DNA of 64,000 nucleotides. Source: Auricularia sp. M13. Lineage: Eukaryota > Basidiomycota > Agaricomycetes > Auriculariales > Auriculariaceae. Below the pieces are notes generated by a model. That model saw only the letters and a program-made list of their open reading frames with translations. It did no database searches and was not told where the DNA came from. Positions 11,173 through 24,557 of the stretch are shown here, piece by piece (position 1 is the stretch's first letter; every line of letters starts with the position of its first letter). The stretch is taken from the NCBI GenBank assembly GCA_037042915.1, contig CM073196.1, positions 2,852,001 through 2,916,000 of the forward strand, read 5' to 3'. A program made the translations under genes and the position numbers.

Positions 11173-12745
11173 CACCGCGCCTTGAGTCTGATGTCCGGCG
11201 CACGTCAAGCCGCCGGCATCCGGATGCCGATCAGGATCAGTCCGGACGATCCTGCAAGGATGTCTGAATGACAGAAATTAGAGCATACCGTGCCGCACCG
11301 GGAAGTGCCTACTTTGTGCACTTCCTGGTGTTTTGGACATTTTCGACCGCCGGAAGGCTTGGAGGGCCCTAATGAGTTGACAGCCCTTTGAAGGCATAGA
11401 ATAATGGCTGGATTGACTGTTCAACAGGACAAATAAGGCACCGTACTTTGTGGGTGAGGCGGGCAAGGGCAATCCCCATCCGGACGACTGCGACAGCTCC
11501 TACAACCGACACAGTGAATATGCCGCCCCAAGAATGTATATTCAAGTGGGTAAGACCCATTTTCATGCAACTAGCAGGTCCAGTGGCCGCCCTGGGGGTT
11601 AGTTGGCCCTGTGAGACCCAGAAATGCCGAAAACATCAGGAAGTGCACAAAGTAGGCACTTCCTGGTGCGGCACGGTAGATATACCGTCCACAGATACTG
11701 ATGTCCACAGGACATCCGAGTGGGACCTCCAAGATACATTTCATTGGCATGTCTGTATGTCACAGCCAGGACATCCTGGCTATGCACAAATCACATCTTA
11801 CAGAGCTCTTGGCAACGTCCGGGAGGCAATGGAAACTCGGTTTGCGGCTGGCAGTGTGCAGACAGTATGAAGCAAAAAGTAAATTTATTGTTATTCAGAC
11901 TAATCTAGAGTGCAAATTGTACAGAAAAGACATGTAACACAATAGTTTGATGCAAGTGGTATGTACAAGGTTCTGGACGGTGCAAGGGGGAGAAAATTGC
12001 GTCAGTAGGTGCTCAAGTAACCAGAAAAGCAAGAAGCAGGAGCAGGAGGAACAGAGCAGCCTCGATCGAGCACCAGACAGATCCAGCAGGCCAGCAGGCA
12101 CGCACACAGCTCAAAACACAACGGTTAGACATCCAAACCGAGCTGTAGAGACTATCTGCAGGCAGGAACATCGGGTAAGGGTCAAGAGGTCAGGGCGGCA
12201 CAAAGGCGGATGAGATGAGCAGCGCGTTGATAACCGCGACAGCCTGAAAGCGTTGGCCGGACTTGTGCGAAGGGCAGAACAGAGGCAAAGAGCGAAGTCA
12301 GTTCCGAGTCCGCTGGGGGACTTTGCTCCCTCAGGCCGATGGTCCGTGCGCAGAAACGCGGGATCAACGGCGGCCGACCAACATGACTTTTTGCCAAGGG
12401 ACTTACAACATTATGTTTCCATTTGAATGAACACTCGGTGACGAGATATTCTGCAGGGAGGGCAGTCCTGGGTGTGAGAGAGAGGTCACTGACCTGGGCA
12501 AGGAGCCCAGACCAGGAGCTGTATGTCAGATTGACGTCCGTAGCACATCCTGCGGACGTGATGATACGGCACTCAGTGACATTGATGCCGGATATACAGC
12601 AGCTCTTTCCCGAATATGAACTCAAGACGCCGCGTTGCGCAGACATCATCCGGACATAGCGTTGATGTTTGGTGGACAACGCCGGGCAGGATCACTCGGA
12701 GCTTTCTGCCGGACATTCTGCCGTCAAAAGATCCGTTTGGCGGTG
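11173..12745. mobile_element. Non-autonomous DNA element 2 in F-box gene B (1.57 kb)
   Basis: Ends are CACCGC at 11173 and GCGGTG at 12745, flanked on both sides by TA (or, reading four bases, GTAC), exactly where the F-box coding sequence is broken; removal of the element and one target copy leaves the codons GAC GTA CAT in frame. Short ATGTCCGGC motifs occur about 20-30 bp inside both ends in inverted orientation, and more TGTCCGG/CCGGACA copies lie inside, typical of subterminal transposase-binding repeats. No transposase frame is visible, so it is non-autonomous. It contains a nested 389 bp MITE. Family not assigned; a TA target would fit Tc1/mariner-like or similar DDE/D elements. Confidence 0.65.
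11288..11676. mobile_element. Nested MITE with about 50 bp inverted repeats and TA target duplication
   Basis: The left arm starts CCGTGCCGCACC at 11288 and the right arm ends GGTGCGGCACGG at 11676; the arms match in inverted orientation for roughly 50 bp with about three differences, including the shared core AAGTGCCTACTTTGTGCACT. Both ends are flanked by TA (11286-11287 and 11677-11678). Length is 389 bp with no coding capacity. These are the features of a Tc1/mariner-type (Stowaway-like) miniature element. It sits inside the larger element 11173-12745, so it inserted later or was carried in with it. High arm identity suggests a fairly young insertion. Confidence 0.75.
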
Positions 12746-13201
12746 TACGTCCGACAACGAGATGGTGAGGCGTTTGCGGCAGCGACACACCCGCTTAGGG
12801 ACTTGACACCGGGTGGAAAGCCAATACGTGAGATCAAGCTTTTGCAAGCCCGGGAGACTCCACACAGTCTGCGAGGTCGCCTGGAAAATGCCACACGCCG
12901 AAGGGCCAACGTAGGATGTCAAGAGGTCACTACACGAAGCGAGCATGATTCGCAGCGACCTGAGGGACGTCGATTCGGGGAATGCGACCCTCCGCGGCCA
13001 GTAAAATTCGTGAATGGATAGTGAAGTGAGATGGGTGTATGTGCGAGATTCGGCGAGGAGATCGTACACCCGAAGGAATGGGTCTGGTTGAAATCGTAAT
13101 CGAAGAGGCCGGCCCGTACCAATGTGGTGGCTATCCGCCTCGCAAAGCTCGCGGCCAAACTCTAGACGGTCGACGGTGAATGAGTCAAGGAATTGATTCC
13201 A

Positions 13202-14753
13202 CATCAGGAAAACGTCACTCCGCGCATGACCGCGCTCGACGCACCAGAGCGGGGCGCGCCCAAGTTCTATGCCCCCCTGTTTGGAGCGACCAGCCACCGC
13301 TCTGGTGCGGCCATTAGCGCACCATGCCTTCGTATGTCTGCATTATACGGCACCATAACTCTTGCTTCTGCACTGGGTGGTCCTCGAATTGAGCTCAGCT
13401 CTGGCGGGAAGCGGCAGCTGCTCTTGTGATCTCAGAGGTTGCAATGCTTTGGCTGATCTCAACGAAGCGAATATGTGAGGAAAACTGATATATTCGCAAA
13501 AACCAAGCAGGCAAGACAGCACCAAGGTGGGCAACGTCATATGATTCACGGTGCGCGCAGCGTATATAGATCGGCAAACCTAGTCGAATGCTTACCGCGA
13601 CGCTACCCGGCATTGCCCTGCAGACTTTCCATAGTGTACCGACGCGATATAGAGCGGCTGCCTAGGGGAAATCAATAACCCGACGGTGTACGAGAGATTG
13701 CCAGCGAGACGTACGACTGAATGCATCGGCGGGTGGCTAAACGCTGAGAGATGAGGGACACTACACAGAATTAGACAAGAACAAGAAATGAACAGTAGCA
13801 GTGTACATACCGAAGGTATTGGTGGGATCTGCATCGGCCTGACGCGAGACGGAACGAGACGATGATGACAACCTAGGAAGAGCCAATCATGAGTTCATGA
13901 GAGACTTGAATGACATTAAATGAGTAACATACCGACTTGATGGGCTAGTGAACCATCATGCACGTCGTCTGCCACCACTGGGAAAATGTACATGATAGGT
14001 TAGAAAAGGTCGCATCCCAAATGCACAGAAGCATGACCTGGTATGATGCTTGTGGGCGTAGTAAGGCAAAGCTGGTGGGTATGGTCGATGTGCATCGGTC
14101 GACGATTGAGGTGGGCGTCCAGGTGGAGGTACGAGGTCAAGAAGCATTGGACTCCGACCCAACCATCGGCCGGAGGTTTGAGGGTTTGACAGATTGAGCT
14201 ATCTATTAGTTCCTGTTCCTGGCTTCCCATTCAGTAGACAAAGTTCTGACTGTGGGACTTGGCCTCTCAGCAACAGCCGTGATGAGACGGAGACTCTACG
14301 GCATGTATTCTCGTTTACTGTACGGCTGGATGCTTGCCCATATTGTCGACACTGCGACACAAAACGTCACAAACCTGGTTACTTCGTAGCAGACATACTT
14401 CTGCACATGTTTCCATCTCGTAGCCGCTGTATGACTATGTAAGAGCGACGTGAGGGCGCTGGTTGAAAGGAAACCTACTTACAAAGATGAGACCGGCATG
14501 TGCGGGATGTACGCTCTCCAGCGCTTGAGATCAGCTAGTTGCAGCTCTGGTAGCACTGCAGTGATAGCTTTTGGCTTTCTACGCTACGGGATTGCTGTTG
14601 GCGAGCTTTCTGACGCATCCGGAGGCCCGAGAGGTGAGTAGAGTTGCCCGGAAGCCACCAACCCGAATGAGACGGACTGTGGCACCGGGCATCAGTGCAC
14701 GAGCCACTAGAGTTTACTTAGGCCGCAATAGGGAAAAACGCGTTTTCCTGATG
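13202..14753. mobile_element. Non-autonomous DNA element 1 in F-box gene B (1.55 kb)
   Basis: The termini are 13 bp perfect inverted repeats, CATCAGGAAAACG at 13202-13214 and CGTTTTCCTGATG at 14741-14753. A CA dinucleotide is present on both outer sides (13200-13201 and 14754-14755) and only once in the inferred empty site, giving a 2 bp target duplication. The insertion splits a Trp codon of F-box gene B (DVEQ-W-NQFL by comparison with paralogue A). Internal frames are short and show no transposase signature. The internal stretch 13240-13309 can fold into a long hairpin. The family is not recognised; the termini differ completely from those of element 2. Confidence 0.65.
13240..13309. repeat. 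Inverted repeat (13 bp arms, 44 bp loop)
   Basis: CGCACCAGAGCGG at 13240-13252 is the exact reverse complement of CCGCTCTGGTGCG at 13297-13309. It lies 38 bp inside the end of element 1 and may be a subterminal hairpin of that element. It lacks tRNA or rRNA features. Confidence 0.7.
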
Positions 14754-15937
14754 CATTGCTCGACGTCGGTCCGCGAGGAGCAGACTAACCGCTGCATGGG
14801 AATGTTCATGAGATGGTCGAACAGCTCTGTAAAGCCATCATCGACCCAATTGACATGAATGTTCCGCAGTGTCGCGTGCGGGTGCAGAAGCGTCGGCGTT
14901 TCTTCGCGGTTGGTCTTGTTGAAGTCCCATAGACCAAGTTTCAGGTTCAGGAGGCGCGGACAGGAAGCAAGAATGCTTTCGAGGACTGATGGGACGATGT
15001 CTCTTGACCTTGGGATGTATGTGAAAGAGGTCAAAGAGGAAAATGCAGCGTATTTGTGAGCAGTGAGCGAGATGTTCCGGAGATAGCTTGTCGCTAGATT
15101 GGGTGCGTGACCGTTGAAGATGGTAGATGCAATCGGCAAGACAGCTGAGCAGCAGTCCCCGCATATGTAGATGCGTAGATAGCGCAATAGAGGCGCTGGT
15201 GATGATAGGTAGCTGTCCAGGATCTGTACCGCCCGCCGGTGGACCGCGTCTGAGTCTTCTTGATCGGAATGTCTGCGTGACAACTGAAGGGATAGGAATG
15301 ATAGTCGCGAAAGGTGGGATTCAACAGTTAGGAAGGAGTCCTCGCAGTCGCTAGGGTCCCAGACGTTGATGGGAAGGGTCAATTGGAGCGGTGCCGTAGG
15401 CGAGGTTCGCCCAATCAGATTCGAAACGAACCCGAGCATGTCGAAACCGTCAGACGTGTACGGCAAAGCTTCAGACAAGTCATTCCACATTTCGGGGTGC
15501 GAAAACGCGCAGTGCCGTAGGTGCCGACTGGCTTGCGACATGTTTAGGCGGTCGCGGGGGGTCGAATACTCGAACACACGGCGCAGAACAGGAAACGGCA
15601 GCGTCGCAAAGGCGTTACGGTCGTTGGGCGGTACGTAGGTGCGTCGACAGCGGTCTAGCAGCGTAGTAACAGCTATTCTGCGAAGGTCGAACGCAGGACT
15701 GTGCAGTGTGCGATAAATGTACTCCCTGCCACGGAAAATAACCGCCGTTCGGAGACAGCCGCCCACTTGCGACACACCTTTCTTTCTACGATCTGCATAG
15801 AAAAATAAAGTGTAATAGTAAGGGTTGTAGGGCACGTTCTTGGGTACATAATCCTCCTCTGAGATCTTGAAACGGGTGCTATACAACTCGACTATGATGT
15901 CATCTTTGAGGGGGACCGATATTAATACTATCTCCAC

Positions 15938-16770
15938 AACCAGGGAGCATCAAGCTTCCCCCTGATATGAAACCCAGGTTCATTTTGTATGGATGTTGCG
16001 TTGCAGAAGCAGCGAAGGTGTACGCGCAATATTCGCTTTTATATGAGCTCAAACTTGTCCTCCGGTTCACCAGCCGACTTGCCCTCCGGAATTACTGGAT
16101 TGGGGAAAACGCAAACCGAGTTTACCATTGAATAGTATCAAGCCTAAGCATCATGCACAAATAAAAGTTTCAGGTCGAGTGTATCAAAATTGTGGCAGAA
16201 ATCGAGAATTTCCCAACGGCGGTTATTTTCCGTGGCGGGGAGTAATCATAAGCATTCCACGACCGAGAGCCTTTCGACTTGTGACGGTGACATACGGAGG
16301 CACAGTCTTCAGACAAGGTATCAAATAATTGGTCCATCTCTGGAGGTCAGCGTGCAAGTGATGAACTTGCATTAGAATGTGGCCGCTGAAAGGGAGAGCG
16401 AAAGAATAAGGCAAGACAAGAAATTCGCTTTGAACTCCGTCGGACCCCAACATGGCACACCCAGACGAATGCACGCCTATAACCATGTCAACGAGGCGAG
16501 ACTAGTCCACAATATAGTGCAGATACCTCGCAGGGATACGGAGAAGAATACGTGTTGATTTCGAGGCGAACTCGAGATTTTTCAGACCCCGGAACAGGCT
16601 AAGCTAACCCATATTACACGAAATTTCATGTTGTTCTCAGAGGTGAAGAAACCCAAGATACGAAAGATACGAGTGACGAAAGGAGGCCCAGGAGCAGGGC
16701 CTGCGGGTGCATATGCGGATGCTCACCGGGCGCTTTTCCGACTCGAAAGACGAGACCGTCATCCACTTAG
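15938..16770. other. Intergenic region between F-box gene B and JHD1
   Basis: 833 bp, more AT-rich than the flanking genes, between divergent starts. It should hold the JHD1 promoter. No TATA box, repeat or extra gene was recognised with confidence. Confidence 0.5.
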
Positions 16771-19037
<2,267 letters not shown>

Positions 19038-19124
19038 GTGTAGGTTAGAACTTAGCCGATGTAGCACCAGTTTGAGATTTACGGTTGCTTGCACGACTTC
19101 CCGACTGTGAACGAGCTCCCTGTA

Positions 19125-21205
19125 ATGTCTTACCCCCGGCGACGCCATCTACGATGATTATGCGTCCCCGCAACGTACGCGCTGCCTGCATGCTGCCCTG
19201 GCTGCCGTGACTGAGCAGACCGTTCGTTTGCAGAGGGCCCGCCGGCCGGGTACGGCAACCATGCAACGCCGCCGCCGCCGCGTCCACGACCCCCGCCAGC
19301 GCACGCAAACTCGCTGGACCCGGGCATAGACCTGTCGTCGCTCAGGATATCAGATCCTACGCCCCAGGGCTACGCCCACGACCCAATCCAGCGCTCCGGC
19401 ACCTCGCATTCCATGCGCTCCCCTGCCCACCAGCCCCGCCATGCCCAGACACTCCCCCCTCCAGGCACAATGCCCCCGCCCCCGCCCCCGCAGCAGCAGC
19501 AGCAGCAGTACTACGATCCCAGACAGGGTTACGATACATCGTCCATGTACTCAACAGCTTCCGGCGGCCAGCGCGGGTCTGGCTACGACCAGGACTATGC
19601 GTACCAGCAGCAGCCGCCCAGCGCTTACCCTCCACGCTCAACTACTACCCCAGCTCCGTATTACGATGCGCCCCCGCCGCCAGACGACGGTCGCTATTGG
19701 CAGCAACAACAGGGCTGGCAGCAGCCCGATGGCGGGTATCAACAGCACGATCCGTACGCCAATCAGTACTATCAGCAAGGTCCTCCCCACGGCGGCTACA
19801 ATAATAGTGGCTACGGTCCCCCGCAGGACGATGCAGCGTCGTACTACGGCGGCCCTTCGTATGGTAGCGACCCCAGCATCTACGGCGATCCCTACCAACA
19901 GCAAGGTGGCTACTACGCCCCATCCATCTCGTCCCAGTCGACAGCTTCGTCTGAGCGTCCTGGAATGCAGCGGTCCGGCACGTCTGCATCCATCGCCTTT
20001 GCCAACTCGCGGTCGAAAAAGGCGGTCGATGTCAACCATCCGCCGTTCACGAAGGAGTACGTCGACCAGTACCGCGCGCGCATCAAGGCCGATCCAGACC
20101 CCGAGGTTCACTTTCTCTACGCCAAGTATCTTATTGAAGCCGCGAAGAAGATTGGAGGCGAACATGCTGATCAACGTGCTGTGCGCAAGTACCGCGACCT
20201 CCTCATCGGCGAGGCGCTCAAGGTTATCCGACGGCTCGCAACGCAGGGCGATGCGTATGCGGAGGCTCAGTTCTTCCTGGCCAACTGCTACGGCACCGGT
20301 ATGCTTGGCTTGCAAGTCGATCACGAGAAGGCGTACCATTTGTATCTCCAGGCGGCGAAGCAGAATCATCCCGCAGCGTGTTACCGCGTCGCCGTCTGCA
20401 ACGAGCTGGGCGCCGGCACGAAGCGCGACAACGGGCGCGCTGTCATGTTCTACCGTAAAGCTGCGTCGCTCGGTGACGTTGCGGCCATGTACAAGCTTGG
20501 CATGGTGCTGCTTTCTGGCCGGCTCGACCAGAACAAGGACCCGCGCGAGGCCGTCAATTGGCTGAAGCGCGCCGCGGAGGAGGCCGACGAGGACAACCCT
20601 CACGCGCTACACGAGCTCGGCCTGCTGCACGAGATGACAGACTCGAGCGTTGTGGTGCACGACCCGGCATACGCGCGCGACCTGTTCACACGCGCCGCGC
20701 AGCTCGGGTATACGCCATCCCAGTTCAAACTTGGGCAGTGCTACGAATACGGCGCGCTGACGTGCCCTGTTGACCCTAAGCGGTCCATTGCGTGGTACAC
20801 CAAGGCGGCGGAGAAGGGCGACCCAGAGGCCGAACTTGCGCTGTCTGGCTGGTACCTCACTGGCAGCGAGGGCGTGCTCAAGCAGAGCGATCATGAGGCC
20901 TTCTTGTGGGCGCGGAAGGCGGCCAACAAGGGTTTGTCGAAGGCAGAGTACGCCGTTGGGTATTACGCCGAAGTTGGCATCGGCGTGAAGCAGGACATCG
21001 ACGTTGCACGCAAGTATTATATGCGAGCAGCAGGTACGTGGCTCTACAATTATACACTACTGAACAGGTGCTGACATAACATACAGCGCAAGGCAACAAG
21101 CGGGCAATGAATCGACTGACCGAGATGAAGCGTGCGGGCAACAAGAGGATCAACCCTACGCGACCGACACGGCAAGACGCTAAGGAGGAGTGTATCATAA
21201 TGTGA
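19125..21205 (+). CDS. SKT5: Chitin synthase III activator, Chs4/SKT5 family
   Basis: Exons 19125-19174, 19234-21033 and 21087-21205 give about 655 residues. A Pro/Gln/Tyr-rich disordered N-terminus (to about residue 215) precedes a series of Sel1 repeats (about 260-610) with the AEAQFFLANCYGTG and AMYKLGMVLLSG pattern; the protein ends K-E-E-C-I-I-M, a CaaX farnesylation box formed on the last exon. Chs4/SKT5 proteins bind and activate the Chs3 chitin synthase at the bud neck or septum, and prenylation anchors them to membranes. The ATG at 19125 (MSYP) is one base out of frame with the following exon sequence YDDYASPQ: the C5 run at 19133-19137 would need four Cs. This may be an assembly error or a mis-chosen start. 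Confidence 0.85.
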
Positions 21206-21390
21206 CCCCCGCCCATTGCTATCCAACTTTCGTACCGTCTTTTCTCCTCCCCGATTCCCACTCACCGGTCTTCTATCGTACACTCCATTCATCCCTCAAT
21301 ACTCTGTGCTTGCAGCGAGAGCCCAGGGCTATTCTTATAATGTCGGTTCGCGATTGTGGAAGTTTAATGGATGGTTCTCGTGCCACACTT

Positions 21391-22216
21391 TCAAGACGAC
21401 GATGATTGCGACGTCAAAATGTCCTGGGCGGCGATTGCAGCGAGATCCTTCTTCCTCAACAATTCAGGTATTTCCTGCGCGAAAAGACCAGCCTCAGGAA
21501 GCATGAAATAATGAAGTTGTTCAAGCAACCCACCTTGCTTAGTTCATTCACTGTTTCGGACATCGCAGCATGGGTAGCGGCGAATTTGCGGTGGCGCTCC
21601 GCGTCGGCTAGATCGTATAAGAGTGGCAACGCAGGACCCGACTGCTTGTACTCACCGCTGTCTTCGTCGACAACCATCTCTGATGGAGAGGGAATGGGTG
21701 GCTCGAGCTCGGCCTGCTTGTTGAGCATATCCTGCACGAGAGCCTCGATCTCCAGTGGCGCGGAACGCCGCCTGTCGCTAAGCGTCTTGTCCCATGCAAT
21801 ACGCTCCGCGTTGAGTGCCCAGATGCTCCGGTCCAGCACTTCGTCAAACGGCTCTGTGGCTACCAAGACGTGAGAAAGACGCTGGACAATGTGGGCGCAG
21901 GATGAATGCGCACCCGCTTCCTCAACGTAGTTTTCGAAGTTGTGTCCGTTCACGCGCAGATTGGGCTTGACGGCTTCAAAGGTCGAGTCTCTCCACTGCG
22001 AATTGCAAACGGTGAGCGGCACTTGGCACGATTCCGAGCGGTTGGTTCACGTACGCGTTTGAGGTGGGCTTTGAGCGCGTCCTTGTCGTCTGCCCGCGCG
22101 AGGACGCGTGCAATAGCAGTATTGAGCGCATCGTCAAAGCTAGCCGTCACCCGTTTCCAGTCGTCGAGACTGTCGACGGAGATGCGCGGCAGGGAATCCG
22201 GGAGTGTCGAGTCCAT
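21391..22216 (-). CDS. NSL1: Kinetochore protein Mis14/Nsl1-like
   Basis: Exons (minus) 22216-22055, 21995-21534 and 21474-21391 give 235 residues. The N-terminal helix (ISVDSLDDWKRV, then ALNTAIARVL) is followed by the family hallmark FEAVKPNLRVNG(H)NFE and by a helical segment FDEVLDRSIWALNAERIAWDK, comparable to the DQFDEI..I.. segment of human NSL1. Mis14/Nsl1 is one of four subunits of the MIS12/MIND complex that links the Ndc80 complex to centromeric chromatin. The family is highly divergent, so the call rests on motif order and size. Start codon chosen at MDST; its ATG is 43 bp from the divergent GPI1 ATG. Introns are 59 and 56 nt. The stop converges with SKT5 (185 bp). Confidence 0.7.
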
Positions 22217-22259
22217 GCGGGGCGGAGACAAGACGCGTTATTTGGCTGTGTGTACGGCA
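22217..22259. promoter_or_regulatory. Divergent NSL1/GPI1 promoter (43 bp)
   Basis: The two start codons are 43 bp apart. No TATA element is visible; the interval is too short for two separate core promoters plus leaders, so each transcript probably starts in or near the other gene, or both share one nucleosome-free region. Inference from start positions. Confidence 0.4.
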
Positions 22260-24417
22260 ATGAAGCTCTTCTGGCCGCGACACGCTGTGCCCAACGGCAC
22301 GGCGTACGGCTGGAGAACCGGCGACCTTGCTGTCGTCGCCGCTGTGATTGACACCGACGACGACCCGCTAAGCGTTCTACAGGACGTGCCAGCGGCTCGG
22401 AGACTCTGGCGGAATGCTGGCTCTCCGGCGCGCGCGATTGCAGCATGCGATGCGTCTCGAGAACCGTGTATAACGCTCTTAGACGACCCATCAGCGAGGT
22501 AGCTGGGCCTGCTGCGTGTGTGAATGCGCGCTCACGTGCGCTAGCGTAGACGTCGTTTTGTATGACCCACCGCAACGACATAAACTGCACTTTCTCTCCC
22601 TCGCGCCTGTCTCTCTGCACCGCCCGGTTGAGCTTCCAGACCCGCGAATAGCGCGGCTCGATCCTCTGAATACAGAGCCGCCTCCGCCCCATCTGTCTAC
22701 GGCCATTCGTCAAGTGAGTCCGCCTTGGATAGTGGGCAAAGCTCTTATACGGCGCAGATGAACTGTGCAGACGATGTAGCTTCACTCATCACCGGCTCAA
22801 GCTCTGCTACTCGAGAAGCACTCGGGAACCGTATAGTAGATTGGATGTTCAACCGCACTCAGCAGTCGCTGCCCTCCCTCGTGCATTGGCTTGAAACACG
22901 AATCGTTCCAACGGCGGCTCGCCTCAGCTCAGTCTCTGCCACAGGTAAGCAAATAGTCGCCCCAGTTCTCAGGCAGCTGAGGTCCAAACAGCCTCCCAAA
23001 TACATCTGCGCGCCCTGCAAGTCATATATGCGTCGAATGAGCTGCAACGCGTGCAGCAACACCAAGGGATCAACTCCTGGGGCGCATGTGGTCCATATGT
23101 CTCGTGTGTCATGCAGTCTTCTGCTCGATTCATCGCTGATAATTCGTACAGCTTCTGGAACTGTGTCTGGTTGTTGTTAAACGACTGTATATTGGGATAT
23201 GCGGTAGGAAGCTTCCTTGTCGACAACCATGTATTTGTCGGAACGGCCATTATTACTGCTATCCAGGTAAGAAACGGACAACATTGTCAGGCATGATTCG
23301 CTCAACGACAAACGCAGTGGTTAGCATACAATTGTATAGGATCGAGTCTTGCCTGGCTGGATAGCTGGCCTGTCGGCCTTAAGCTGAATACGGAGCTGAG
23401 CAGCTTTTTCCATCTTGGATTCCTTGCCATCACACGAATGTTTGCTGGTGAGCACTCGTATCTGCAATGGTATCCAGCGGTGCTAATATGTCATGCACGC
23501 AGCAATGTTTCAAGCGGCGGCACCGTTTCTGCCTAGTGTTGTCTTCCTCTTCGGGACAGTCGGAATATTCAGCCTCTCGCTCCTCCTGGCGCTATTTACA
23601 GACTTGCTCACTTTGCTCACGCTGAATCTTCGTATCTGTTATGTGGTTGCGGCCGCCATCCTGCGGTTTCAGTGGCACGCAGCGTATTCCCTTTTCACAC
23701 TCTTCCGAGGTATGCCGATTCACCATGTTCTCTATCACCGATGTTGAGCTTGTTCAACCGATTAGGAAAGCGACGCAACGTTCTACGAGGCCGCGTGGAC
23801 AGCTGGGAATACGATGTCGACCAGCTCATCCTCGGCACCGTACTTTTCACACTCGTGGCATTCCTTATGCCGACTGTCCTGGTTTATTATGCCTTCTTCG
23901 CATCTGTGAGTACTTTTCACTCATGCCGCAGCCACATACTCATAACCTGCTAGCTGCGATTGGGCATTTTGCTCGTATATGCTGTCATAGAGGGCGCCCT
24001 TGCCTGCGTCAATTACTTCCCTCTCTTTGCCTTGATGCTTCGAATAAAAGACCCAGCCCGTCTGCCAGGTGCGCTTTCCGTGGTTTCTACCGGCGCCAGA
24101 ACTCAAGTCAGCGTTACTCGTGCAGGCGGCATATGTTTTGTTCCAGCGTCAACGCCGACGTTCCCTGACGTTTGGGAGATGCGCAACCAGCCGTTGGCGA
24201 TTTCAACCATTCTTTCGCACTTTGGTGTGTGTCTTCCTACGAGTCTCGTGCACGGTGTCTAAAATGGATCAATGCAGGGCGCTAGTTTTCATCCTGGAAT
24301 AGATGGAAATAACGTGCACCAGCCACCAGGTACTTACTCATTCCAAATGTGCAGCCAGGTAGTTTCGTCTGTTACACAGCGCGTCCGTCCGCTCGCCGGT
24401 TCAAGGACGCGCTGTAA
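22260..24417 (+). CDS. GPI1: GPI-GlcNAc transferase subunit Gpi1 (PIG-Q)
   Basis: Exons 22260-22498, 22545-22713, 22758-22944, 22992-23266, 23318-23447, 23503-23709, 23766-23905, 23954-24068, 24126-24226, 24278-24329 and 24380-24417 give 550 residues. A poorly conserved cytoplasmic N-terminal half precedes the Gpi1 domain with several hydrophobic helices: FWNCVWLLLNDCILG, WLAYNCIGSSLAWLDSWPVGLKLN in outline, then NLRICYVVAA, the family signature YDVDQLILGTVLFTL, FLMPTVLVYYAFFA and LMLRIKDPARLPGG. Gpi1/PIG-Q stabilises the ER enzyme that adds GlcNAc to phosphatidylinositol, the first step of GPI-anchor synthesis. All ten introns are GT-AG and 44-57 nt. It shares a 43 bp start-to-start interval with NSL1 and is followed 140 bp later by the HNH gene on the same strand. 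Confidence 0.9.
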
Positions 24418-24557
24418 GTACCGTCTGCTTTAAGGAGACTAGTCTCGTCTCGGTGCAGAGATATAGTGAAGCCAATCCTGGCGAGCACTGTGAAAAGGTC
24501 GATTGAGCCAAGGCCAACCAACAGCGGTCTGAATATTCTTCGGGATTGGTTGGAGTG

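Larger units (their letters stand above)
10928..15937 (-). pseudogene. F-box-like gene B, split by two transposable-element insertions
   Basis: Three collinear minus-strand pieces match paralogue A end to end: 15937-14756 (N-terminal F-box and repeats, to the DVEQ codons), 13201-12748 (from WNQFLD to LSDV) and 11172-10928 (HLFVVSCLRL to the stop). The coding breaks coincide exactly with the ends of two terminal-inverted-repeat elements (13202-14753 and 11173-12745). No other stop is visible inside the pieces, so the insertions look recent or the pieces are still under some selection. The truncated N-terminal piece could still be translated as a protein of about 400 residues containing the F-box. 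The extreme N-terminus (before SPAFDLRR) differs from A and may belong to an unrecognised upstream exon. Sequence identity between A and B is moderate. Confidence 0.75.

Noticed and set aside
13240-13309. tRNA or small structured RNA
   Set aside because: Simple 13 bp inverted repeat with a 44 bp loop, no cloverleaf or promoter boxes; better explained as part of the inserted element.
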